Part shown: positions 34,123 through 44,709 of the stretch, in pieces | Layout of the letters: every line of letters begins with the position of its first letter | How positions within the stretch are numbered: the first letter of the stretch is position 1 | Assembly (NCBI GenBank): GCA_039111635.1 | Contig: JBCAQO010000002.1 | Coordinates: forward strand, 2,356,001 to 2,420,000 | DNA from: Heterobasidion occidentale | Lineage: Eukaryota > Basidiomycota > Agaricomycetes > Russulales > Bondarzewiaceae | DNA: 64,000 nucleotides | Reading direction: 5' to 3' | Position numbers and translations under genes: made by a program | The notes under the pieces: model-generated | Seen by the model: only the letters and a program-made list of their open reading frames with translations | Told to the model about the DNA's origin: nothing | Database searches by the model: none

Positions 34123-36644
34123 CTACCAACGGAGAACATCTGCTTGTACTGCAGCATCAGCGAAAGCAGAGTAATCACGGATTTTGACATGAGAAATGAC
34201 CACGTTTTCGGCAAGACCTTGCAACGCAGACGGAATTCCCAACGTCTTTCCCAAAGCCTGGTTGGTGGAAGAACAGCATGCAACGATCTTGTCGCCAGCC
34301 ATGACTAGAAACTGAGATTTACTAGTCAACACTGTTCAGAGGTTGCAACAGAATGGGCCACCCACCAGGCCACCTTGCTCCAGGCGTAGTCTAAAACGAA
34401 CGAAGAACTCCCTTTGCTCTTCGTTGGCTCTTTCATGTAAAGCCAACCTGGCAGAGGATCCGCCTGTTTGCAACGTATGCAAAAGGGCAACAGCTTCGTC
34501 GTCCTTGTATAGTTTGCCGGGCGGCTCTTTGGCGCCATGGCTTATGACAGAATCCAATGAAGCGCCGTCCAACGATGTCGAGGGTTGAATGTCTTTCAAC
34601 ACTACGGGTATGGCAACAGCAGGGTCAAGGCTGAGAAGATAAGGCTCATGGACCGGCGACAAAGGTCTGCAGTGGTAATTATAGTTCAAGTAGCAGTTCA
34701 AGTGTTCAGAACGAGAATCTCACTGTTCTTCCGGAAGGGCCTGGGTCGGCGGGCGGAAAAAGCTCGCACCAAGGGACCTGTAGACAAAGCGGTTAATCGG
34801 CAGATAGCACAGAGTGAACCTCTTCTTACAAAGGTCCAAAGATAGTCGACGTCTTCCACGATGCAGAACTGAACACAGATTTAGGGGGCGCAGGTTCTGC
34901 AGCCGTTACACTGATGTTCACGCAGTCAGCCATCGTATTCACCAAATAGCAGATGACTTACCCATTTGGCCCAGTCGAAGTGACCTTTTCTTGATTGCCG
35001 ATATCCTCAGTGAAATCGGGAAGAACGTCAGCATCCGCACTCTTGAATCCCCCCAGCTCTAAAAGTCGTTGTCCGCTCGGTGCCAGCAAAGACGATGGGC
35101 CGCCGTTGATATGAGAGGTATCTGGCTCTGGTATATCTTCATCGAGCATTGCACTATCAAAAGTTGCAGCATTTACACCTCTCGACGAAGATGCAAGGTG
35201 TTCCACGGGTGTTTCATCATCTTGCGTTTCCTCCTCTGTGGGCCGATACGTTCCCTTCAGCGTCTTCAACGACTTCGAGTTTTTGTCGAAAATGAGAATT
35301 GAGTTCGTCCTTAAACCAATGGATGATCTCCCGGGTCCGGCTCTAGGGCGGGTAGAACTTCCAGCGACGGCCTCATCAGACCTGTTTTTCAAGGATTTTG
35401 CCTTGGCAGAGACAGTCCCCTCTAACGAATGCTCGAGCTCTGCATCATCTGCGCGCTTAGCGAGCGGATTAGTGGTGCGAATACGATGTGCAGGCAATGT
35501 TGGAATCGTTCGTAAAGCTACTGCAAAAGCAGGGGAGTGGTCTCGCTCCGCTACAGGCTCAGTCACGACCATCCCTTCGACTGTAGCTGAATCGCTGGGG
35601 CCTGAAGGTTCTTCGTTATTTGCAGCATGAGTGCTATGAGCTCCAGCAGCACCAGGGGTCGCCAAGAGGTGTTCTTCGTCTTCTGAGTCAGGAACCTAGA
35701 AGAGGATTCGGCGTTGAGACTCGAAGTCAGCGATCAAACAGCGCACCACTTCATTAGAGGATGCTGCACGTGTTTTGCGCGCCGGAGTTGACTTGGCAGG
35801 AGAATTTCTGTGAGATAGAATAAGGCATGAAAAGTGGGTAGAATGCAGGAAGCGCACGCACACGCCGCTACCGACTGCACGACCCACTTGAGATTTGCGT
35901 CTCGTTCCTGAGACACGCCCTCTCTTTCTTTGGACCTGTTCAGCATCGGTCGACGCGCGAGGGCGTTTTGCACTCGCCCGTTCAGGTTTTGAAGAGCTGG
36001 CTTTGCTTTCCTCGACGGTCTCTGCCTTGTCTTGATGGTCAGGTGAGGCGGTTCCCTCACCAATTGACCTCCTGCTCCTGCGAGCTGAATTGATGTCATA
36101 GTTAATGCTTGTGTATTCAATTCAACATGGTGGGAGATATACGCGGTGGACCTTGAGGATGGAACTCCTCGTTATTGATGAATTGGCTTATATCACTGAT
36201 ATCACGGCCACCTAAATCGATGCGCTGCCAGAAGCGCTGCAGTATTTCGTCTGCCGAGCCTTCAAAGGAGGAACGAGGCTCCCATCTGTATTGGATATCA
36301 ATAAGCAAATCTTCTTTTCGTGAGGGAAGTACAAAACTCGCGTGTTGTCACTTGAATCATACCCCTTCCACTAGACACGCTGTTGGATCTGTGCGAGCGC
36401 GTGTTTCGAGCATGCAACACGTACCTTAACGAGGTACCTCTGAAAATAAAAGTCGACACTAAGCACAGGGAGTGACGTGCCACAGAAACATCACAACACG
36501 TACCATACCCGCATTCCTCCCTCGTTTCTGGACCTTCGCCTGGAGGATCGATTCTATTTCCCAATTGAACAGTCGAAGTTGAGCTTCAAAATGCCTCGGA
36601 TACTGTCTTTGATTCTCACCAACTTCGTACTCTTCATTCGCCAT
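34123..36644 (-). CDS. Chromodomain protein
   Basis: Start ATG at 36644 (MANEEYEV). The N-terminal chromodomain appears only after splicing: exon 1 (36644-36620) YEV, exon 2 (36553-36504) ESILQAKVQKRGRNAGM, a 15-nt exon (36439-36425) RYLVK, a 29-nt exon (36370-36342) WKGYDSSDNT, and exon 5 from 36285, WEPRSSF. The intron after exon 4 has a GC donor (GCGAGT). Aromatic-cage positions Y, W and W are present, so methyl-lysine binding is plausible. A long basic, Ser/Pro-rich middle follows, and a C-terminal region with GLAENVVISHVKIRDYSAFADAA. Probably a heterochromatin-type reader; the orthologue is not clear. Confidence 0.82.
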
Positions 36645-37173
36645 GTCGGCCGGGTAGAAGACAAATAGATCCAACAACTGTAGGCGCGTTTTCAATGGAC
36701 AAGGCGACTTGCCTGGACACAGAGCGTGGGAACCCTGCCAGATGGGTTCTCACGTGACACATTACACAATGAACCTCGGCAGAGTGTCAGCAGGCCATTT
36801 ATAGGCCAGCATTGGCCGACAGATATTGTGCGGTCGACTGCAGTCGAGTCCAGTGCTCATACTGATCTCTAGTGACTCTGTCAGAATCAGACGCTGCAGA
36901 AGAAGTGGGCTATGGTAGGGTAAGTCACCAAATTATCTACAGGCGAAGGCAACGACATTCCTCATCGCACTGCCTTCCGATCCAGATGATGACACTCTGA
37001 CTTGAATTGGGCGAGCGCTGAGACCGAGGGGGAGGTCCAGCACAGCCCTCATTATAGCTTTGAGATCGGTGCACGTATCTTTGGGTATAAGTCAAACTGA
37101 TCGAACTCTACCTCCTACCTCATCCAAGCCCCTTACCACACTCAAGCACCTCCCCCTGTCTATTCTCATGATC
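36645..37173. other. Divergent intergenic region
   Basis: 529 bp between the chromodomain gene and the BRI3-like gene. Contains CTGCAGTCGA repeats near 36838. No TATA box assigned. Confidence 0.4.
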
Positions 37174-37653
37174 ATGGACGTTGATTCCAAAGCCCAACCG
37201 CCTCCAGAAGCGCCTCCCCCTGAATACGCTGACCCAGATTCAAGGGGCGCAGGACCCTCGTATTCACAAGGGCCACATCAGTCTTATCCCAGTTCAGGAC
37301 AACGATCATATGGTCCACAGGCAGCAGGGGTGCCATACAATCATGAGGCAAGAATCGGTGAACAATACAGGAACCAGCGTGAGCTACATCATCTTCTCGG
37401 TTTGTATAGATCTTTACGCAACATGTATTACTTGGAACGACAGTCCTGGCTCGCTGTGCTCAGGGCCACCATGACCCAACGACTCACTTTGGCGTGTGTG
37501 GCATTATCTGCGCTGTACTCCTGTTCCCAATAGGGCTTGTCTGTCTTTTGTGCGTATCTTACAGCCTATCATCCGACCTGATCCTCAGCAAAATTTGTCA
37601 CATACAGCTTGGATACAGACCGAAAATGTTCGCGATGTGGCGTCCCGTTGTAG
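37174..37653 (+). CDS. Small BRI3-like membrane protein
   Basis: Pro/Tyr/Gly-rich N-terminus from MDVDSKAQPPPEAPPPEY (an in-frame ATG six bases upstream, at 37168, is also possible). Splicing to LLARCAQGHHDPTTHFG gives a hydrophobic span CGIICAVLLFPIGLVCLF; a second intron (donor GTGCGT) joins LDTDRKCSRCGVPL and stop at 37653. The layout, a PxxY-rich cytosolic head, one long hydrophobic hairpin and a terminal CxxC, is that of brain protein I3-like and LITAF-like endolysosomal proteins. Assignment rests on layout only. Confidence 0.65.
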
Positions 37654-38031
37654 AGGGCGAGTCAGCAGAGCATCCCTATTTTTGGAAAAGCTGATGTCGT
37701 GGAGCGCACCTTGATCATCTACTTTTTTTTCTGTACTCCAGTTTGCGTCACTCTCCCGCCGTCACTCATGGGTTTCGTCTTACGTTCACTCACGGGCCTA
37801 GCGGACTATCGATCTATTTTCCATCTTCGAACACAATCTAAAGCAATCATAATGTTGTCCGTAGTCCGTGTCTCTTACAGCGATCAAGTAACGACTATAC
37901 AACGGATTTTATGCATACTTCACGTGCCAGAACACAAGAAAATAAACAAGAAAGCAATGCGTGAAAACAAGAGACGTACACAAAGATTAAAGCATGTCGT
38001 TGTTCACAAATATAATGACCAAGGAAAATAT
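37654..38031. other. Convergent intergenic region
   Basis: 378 bp between the 3' ends of the BRI3-like gene and the BRCT gene. Several AATAAA-like signals (AATAAAC near 37942) but no gene supported. Confidence 0.4.
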
Positions 38032-41000
38032 TCAGTCCAGAGAAGGAAATGGAAGTATTCTTCCTGCGATGAGGCAGTCCTTCACCCACGGAAAAGGAAC
38101 ATACGGTATGCTCCCTTTCGCCTTCTTAGGACAATCAGAAAGATCCTTGACAATTATGTAGTCGAAGGCAGTCTTCGAAGCAAACTTCATGTCAGGCACT
38201 GCCTCGACGCGAGCAGCTCCCATGGCCAAGATGATTGCAGGTACAGAGTGAGTCGCCTCTTTGGACATTTCAGAATCGGGAGTGACCTTGCGCGGCGAAA
38301 TTCAATTTAATGTGATCCTTGACGTTCTAAAATGTGGCTCACCTTCTTTGCCTTGGAAGCTGGTGGAACGTACTCTGCTCCTATGATAAGAATTGATTTA
38401 TCAGAAAACAACTTCGAGGGTACGTGGCTCGACATGATCTCCGTCAGATGTTCTGTACTGTCACCCCAATCGAAATCAACTAGCTGCGAGAACCGGGTAG
38501 CTAGCCCTTCACAGAATCCCGCTGCCAGAAGGTGAGACTGCCATTTCTCCTGTAACTCCATCAGCGTGAATGAAGGAGCAACGAAATATGACAAAATCAC
38601 ATTTACTTCTAGGACCTTTAACCAATCAATGGACACACAAGGAATTCCAAGAGCGAGTGCAATCAAGAATTTAGGTTTCTGATTTGCATCGTTGGACAAG
38701 AGAAAGACCCGTTCAACCCCGTCCTTGGGCTTGTACCGAAAGTCTTCCCGAGTGGCAACCCACCGCCTGCTTGCTTCAAGTTTCCCGATAATCGGAAATA
38801 GAAGGAACCAGTTGTCAAGGACAGTTCCACCACTTGTCTCTATGTCCTGCAATGTTTCCCGCTGTAGGGCAGTCAAATTTGGACAATTTGTCGTGAAAGT
38901 CACCACAACTCCGGTCTTCTCTAATGGCTGTGATCGATTGGACATTGTGCTGAAGACGGAGGTTTTCGATGCGGAAGAACTGTTCTTGAGGAGCTTGGGT
39001 CTCACGAGAGGATGGACATCGTCGCAAGTCAACGTTCGGTCCTTCCAATGGCTTTGTACCGTCTTATTGGGTATCTTCAGCCCTTTTACTGGAATATTCA
39101 AACGCTGCTTCTCCTCCCCCAGTTCCACTTCAACGGCAACCATGTCACCCTGAGGTAGATTGACGTCGACGATGCATCCTTTTAGCTTTAGAGGACCTTC
39201 GATGACTATCACTTTGTCTCCAACCTTGGGATCGCACCGACGTAAGGAAGCGACATCTACGACTTCCTTCGTCTCGTCATCAAAATGTATGAGGAACCGA
39301 CTAGGCGAAGAGTCGGACACAGAATGGACTGTGCCAGAATAGTAGTGCATATCAGATTTCCAAAGGGCGAAGACTCGCGTGGCATTAGATAGTGCAGAGA
39401 TCCTCGAACTATGGCCCGCAGAAGATTGAACTTTCAAGCGTTTAGTGGGCCTCGTAACAGGAGTGAAGGAAGGGGTTTTGCCTGTCCTTGTAGACACTCT
39501 CGAGGGCGCCTTCGCTTGTATGGCCGATGTGGTACGCTTTCGCTTTCGTGTTTGACTGAGTGGTGGTGCAACAGAGCTGTCTTCTTCGAAATCCATGTCC
39601 ACATCATCTGCTGGCTCTGTCGCTTCTTCCTCTTCCCTCGGAGCAGAGAGTAAATCGAGAGGGTCTTCGTCATCTACCTCGCTCATAGGAGTCAAGGGAC
39701 TCGAATAAGGAAGCACAGAATGACCATGCCGGGCGATGACTCGAGAGTTTGAGCTTGTCTTCTTTCCCCTAGTACTCTTGCATGGGCGCGCGTTCAGATA
39801 TGAAGCTTGCACAGTCTTTGAAAGTGCCTGTTGGCGAGGAAGATCCTGATCTGGTGCTGATGAAGGAACCTCGTCCGGCGTCTTGCGCTGCTCTCCCATC
39901 TGCTTGGCTTTGCAATTAGCATTCGCGGGCTTGGTAGATAAGTTCGGCTTGTTGTGCATTGCAATCAGCAATTTATTTGTCTACGAAGCAGATAAATTGA
40001 TCGTAGCAATGCAAATGCAACGACATCGTACCTGGTGCGGCACTCTCTTCTTAGCTTGAGCAAGAACAGGCTGTCGGTGGGTGACTGCAGCGAGCGGGAC
40101 GTCATCGTCTTCCTCACTTTCATCTTCCTCTTCTTCTTCTCTTCGTAGGACCGCAAGAATCTTCGGCACAGAATCATCCGAGGCTTCTGTACTGGGCTCT
40201 CCAGAACGCCGACCAGCGAAAGCGGACCGTCTCTCATGTGTCGGCTCCGAATCAGGAACGATCTCGTCGTCTGTTTCTTGTTGTGGTTCTGGGAAGGCAG
40301 TGATATTTATGTGCATGAGGCCATTGTTAGTATTGGTATTATCGTTTGCTTTCAGAATCTGCTCTGCCAAGAGGATGTGTGCAGGACGTTCGCTGGATCG
40401 CACTGAGGGATCAACAGTGACCTGGGTCTCAGTGAACGAGCTCTCCTGCACCTGCGTTTCCACTCTCTCTACTACCTGTGTCTCGGCATGCGGTGGATAT
40501 GAAGGCTGCACGCCCTGAAAACGCCATCGTTTCTCTGGATTAACCATACTGAGTATGCTGCGAGGATTTGTGCTGGCGGAAGTATCAGAGGGCGTAAACA
40601 TGGAACGAGGGTGGGTATCCTCAGGGCGGGCGGAAGACGGTCCTTCGGTGCTGGACCTAGCCATATCTTCAGATCCGGCAAGTTGGGTCGCTTGAAGTTC
40701 ATTTGGTTGAGTGCGCGGCAGATCTTCATAAGAAGCAGGATTGGTAGGAATTAGAGGAGGCGTCGACTCCTGAGTAGCGACCTGTACATTGGATGCTTGC
40801 GAGGGGTATTTCTCGTTACTTTGGCCACACGCCTGCATCTCGGGATCCTGCGAGACTAACGAAGGATAGACTTGCAAAGGCGAAGATTGGGAAGGGTTCG
40901 TGATCGATGGCGTGGCCTCAGCAAGCACAGAGATGGGAGAACGTCCACCTTTTCGTCGTGTTGGTGTAGGAGCAATAGAAGACGATCCTAGCACTCCATG

Positions 41001-41642
41001 GGCAGAATATGACTCTGAGTCGTGCTCTTCACGGCCCAGTTCGGATAACGGCAGACCGAACTTTATATTTGTCGCGAAGAACTCCTTCTCAGGATCCTCG
41101 AATCGTGTTGGACCTATGAACGAGTCTTCGGACGCAGATGATACTGACCTTGGTCGCGAAGAGGCCTGATAGGTCAAGGAAATGTTGGCTCGGGTCGATG
41201 TGGAACGGCCAGCTTTTGTTTTACTCCGAAGCGCATCAGAAGTTTCTGCGGGTGGAACTAGTTTGGTGGATATACGACTAGCTGTTTGAGCGGGAAGAAT
41301 AGATGATGCGTAGAGAGGATGTAATTCGGGTATATCTTCAGGAGTTGGAGAACTAGACACGAGTCTAGGCGAGCGCGGTCTGGTCAACGCATCTTTGGCT
41401 GTGGTGATTGAGTCATCATAGCTATGGTGTGGATCGTATTGTGTCTGGGTTTGTGTCACGGCGACACCGTAGAATTGGTATTGTGGTGCGGAAGGGGTCA
41501 AAGCTGGGTCGAAGGTGTCCTTCGATGGTGCATGGTCCGAAGGCGCATCCTTCACAACCTGATGACTTTTTGCTTTCCAGATCGCGTTCTCAAGGATCTG
41601 AGTCGGTTGAGATTCTGAAGTATGCGGGCCACTGAGATTCAT
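38032..41642 (-). CDS. Tudor and tandem-BRCT DNA damage checkpoint adaptor (Crb2/Rad9/53BP1-like)
   Basis: Exon 1 (MNLSGPHTSESQPTQIL, about 540 residues) is disordered and dense in SQ/TQ sites (TQTQTQ, ATQEST, ETQVVERVETQVQE), typical targets of ATR/ATM kinases. Exon 2 is basic, then a tudor region with RVFALWKSDMHYYSGTVH, FLIHFDD and GDKVIVIEG. BRCT1 follows (VVVTFTTNCPN, GGTVLDNWFLL, CVSIDWLK) and BRCT2 (SKLFSDKSILIIGAEYV, then last exon IILAMGAARVE to FPWVKDCLIAGRILPF). Crb2 and 53BP1 bind H4K20me2 by the tudor and phospho-H2A by the BRCT pair. Length of about 1150 residues fits fungal members. Confidence 0.88.
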
Positions 41643-42179
41643 GTCAGCACTCGCGTGGGGCTCGGATAGCGGAGATAGGGGTGATTATGGAACCACAGAG
41701 CCTACCTCGCGTCCATATTTCCGTTGATAGTCTTGGACCGTTTCCCTTTGACCTACGACTGGAAGGAACTTCACTGACTAGCACGTATAAGACTGCGATT
41801 ACAGCCGAGAGAAAGAAAGTAGAGCTGGAGATGCACCAAAGGCAGAAACCGCGACAACACAGAGGACGTGATAGCAAAAGGAGTCAAATAGAAGGCGAAC
41901 GACGGGAAAGTCAGAGTGAATATAGTGGTTTGGCCATCAACGGCATCCAGCTCCAATTTCCAAGCTCGCGGTGGTTCCCGCCGAAGCTGCGCCCAGACAC
42001 GGCGCGTCCATGTTATCACGTGAACGTTACGCGTCGGCGCGTTCACTCGCACCAGCCGCGGTGTCGGATTCGAAAACTCCAACTGCCTCCTCCTGTATTT
42101 TACTTTTGTCACGCCCGCATCCGGAGTTGCCTTCATCGCTCCTTCATCAGCGCTGGTCGCTATCAAACTCGTCATACCC
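41643..42179. promoter_or_regulatory. Divergent promoter with CACGTG and ACGCGT sites
   Basis: 537 bp between the Crb2-like gene and the membrane-protein gene. It holds a palindromic TCACGTGA (42016-42023) and, 5 bp on, ACGCGT (42029-42034), the MCB element bound by MBF in G1/S genes. Cell-cycle control of the checkpoint gene would fit but is inference. Confidence 0.5.
42016..42034. promoter_or_regulatory. E-box plus MluI cell-cycle box
   Basis: TCACGTGA followed by ACGTT and ACGCGT. Confidence 0.45.
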
Positions 42180-44131
42180 ATGCCCCGCTACTCATTTGAT
42201 GGTCCTCTTCCCCCAAGGGATCCCCGACTTCGAGAGGATCGCAGCTCTTCTCCTAATCAACACGCTCGGAAGCCCAAGATGAAGAAAGGCAAAACGCAAC
42301 CTAAGAAAGTGAATCTTGTTGTTGATTCGGAAGACGAAGGGGTCGAGTCTCCCAATGATGGCAACGGTACCTTGTGGAACCATGCGCCCTCAAAAAACAA
42401 CAACAACAACCGCCCGCTCAAAGAGATATCGGCCGTGCCCGACCCTGCTCCTGACTCTAGTGGAAACCTCAACACAACACTCACGTCGACTCTGGCACAA
42501 CAGAGCTCTCCTTCTGAGCCTATGGCTGGCGGACCGTCAAAAACGGTCAATTTGCTGCTACCTAACATCTCTCTAGCCCCAACATTATCCGAAGCGCCGC
42601 TGCCAGCGATTGTGGTGACATCGACCTCCATCACCTCAGTCTTCATCACATCTATTCCTTCACCCTCATCGAATGCCGCCAGCGATACCAAACACAATGT
42701 TCAGTCCAATGCAACTCATCACTTCTCGACTGTCATTATTATCCTCTTAGCCGTGGGCGCCGCCTTTCTCTTGGTAGCTGCCTTCATACTATTCCGCCTC
42801 TGCACTCGCCAGAAAAAACGGATCCACCTAATTCCTTCCCTGCCTATCCTCCAAGAAGCTTTTTCGAACGAAAAGTTCGACAATGAATCTCCTATATTCG
42901 GCGGAAAAGAGCGATTCTCCACTGCCAGTCCTCGAACAAACACAGTACTCTGGCCATGGACACAGTATCAGTCGGGGATACCACGACCGGCGCAAGCAGC
43001 AACCAAACATACTGACATCGCCGCTACTGCGCCATCGGGTCAAAACGCTCAGGACCGGCATTTCGTTTCTGAAGACAAGTATCTTCTGTCTCCGTCCCTC
43101 CAGAGCGCTACCATACATAAGGCGACAAATGCGACATTTGTTCAGCCGACTCTCCGGCATCTGCACAATGCTGTAAACCATCGCCCATCCCGACTTTCTA
43201 CAATGTCAACATTTGTGCGGCCGGTATCGAATTACATCGATAGCCCCACCCCGGAAAACATTGGCATTGCGGTCAGTTCAGGTAACATAGCGACTATGGA
43301 TGCCGGTGAAGACACTAGGGTCAGGAATGAGTCCCTCGCTCAAGATACTGGGGTCAAGGCAAATGCGCGGAGAAGTGTCGATAGGAAGCGGGCCAGCGGT
43401 GCTGCTCGTGAATCCGTCGTCTATCGTGGAACTGAGGCTGCTTCCCCGTCACTTGCTGCTGTTTCTGGTTCTGTTGGCCTTTCTGGTTCTGCCTATGCTC
43501 AAGGACGGGCTCGTATCAAGGCCCCATACGGCGTTGGCTCTTATCTTCGTTCTTCGTCCACAACAGCTTTCACTGGGAACTCTGGGAAGAGGGTGTCATC
43601 AGTGTTCACCGAGATAATCCCTTTGAGGATTCGGCGTACGGAGTCCCGCCTATTCCTGCTTTGAGAAGGGCGCCGGACGAGCAAGGTGGGGGTACTAAGG
43701 CGCTGACCGTGGCATTAGGGCTGGCTTCACCGCTGCCATCGTCCCCAGACCCGTTTCAAGAAGCTCCTACGGCAGGTAGGCAGAAGAAGCTCCCGACGGC
43801 TCATACGAAGCTCAGAAGTCCAGTAGAAGCGTCGACATCCCTCGGCAGTTTGATGTTGTCCGATTATAGGGCGTCTAAGACCGAACCGGATTTGGTAGCT
43901 AACGCCCACTCTGACGCTGGGAACGCAGACCGATACTCCACGTCAAACTTCCGCAGGCGGGCAGATGACAAGCCCCCCAGAGTTCCATCGCCTCCTCTAT
44001 TCCCATCCCTGGCTCAAATGGCGCTCGTTCATGGCAACCCCGATGACTACGCTAACTACAACAGTCCGACGTACAGTATTTATGGGCTATACGACCCAGA
44101 CAGGAAGAGCCGGCCTGATGGGGTATATTGA
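42180..44131 (+). CDS. Single-pass membrane protein with probable frameshift
   Basis: Open frame MPRYSFDGPL to 43664. Ser/Thr-rich outer part (VTSTSITSVFITSIPS), one membrane span VIIILLAVGAAFLLVAAFILF followed by basic RQKKR, then a long disordered cytosolic tail. At about 43605 the frame switches by one base: SSVF continues as DNPFEDSAYGVPPIPALRR in the frame that ends at 44131. Either one base is missing (real mutation or assembly error) or a weak GTCCAC-CAG intron of 47 nt at about 43556-43602 restores the frame. Resembles fungal wall-sensor or Skg6-like proteins in layout only. Confidence 0.65.
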
Positions 44132-44709
44132 CATCCGATGATAGGCTGAGAGGAGGAACAGGCGTGTTTTTTGGGTTCTGGGCGTCCAATGACAACGAGG
44201 CTTTGATATTGTACTACACCCTCCTGAACGGGAGTTTGATTTGTATTCTGTTCCTCGGCGCAAGCGACTCATTTATATACTACACGTTATCTTTGGGACA
44301 GGAAGGGGGATAGAATATTGAGGGCGATCTGTCACATTGCATCGTGTCGATCAAATAAAAGTGGCAGGTCGGCAGGGCACAAGACAGTTGAAGGCGGCCA
44401 AGCAGAGCGGGGTGAGAGAACTAAACTCAGCGCAGAAAATAGACAGGCGTCACGGGACCCGAACATGAACCGGTCACCGCACGCGCGCATGGATCCCCGC
44501 ATCGACCATCCTATACCTCTTCCATCCCTCCCACCACAAGCTTCACCGCTCCGTCTCCGCATTCCCCATTCCTACCCACCACCGCCGACCATTGCGGTTT
44601 CCCGGTTTCCTTCCCTTCAAGTACGTCAGTATCCTGTGCCTCAGCCGTTTTTGTCACTGACGCTCACAGAACGTGTAGCAGCCGATCGCCGCTAGCTCGA
44701 AACTGCAGC
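44132..44709. promoter_or_regulatory. Promoter and 5' UTR of the GH5 gene
   Basis: CT-rich stretch at 44505-44630 and a probable 5' UTR intron from GTACGTCAG (44620) to an acceptor near 44670. No coding frame supported. Confidence 0.4.

Noticed and set aside
37699..38310. Plus-strand frame of 203 codons
   Set aside because: Overlaps the last exon of the BRCT gene in antisense, has no domain and no fungal start context.
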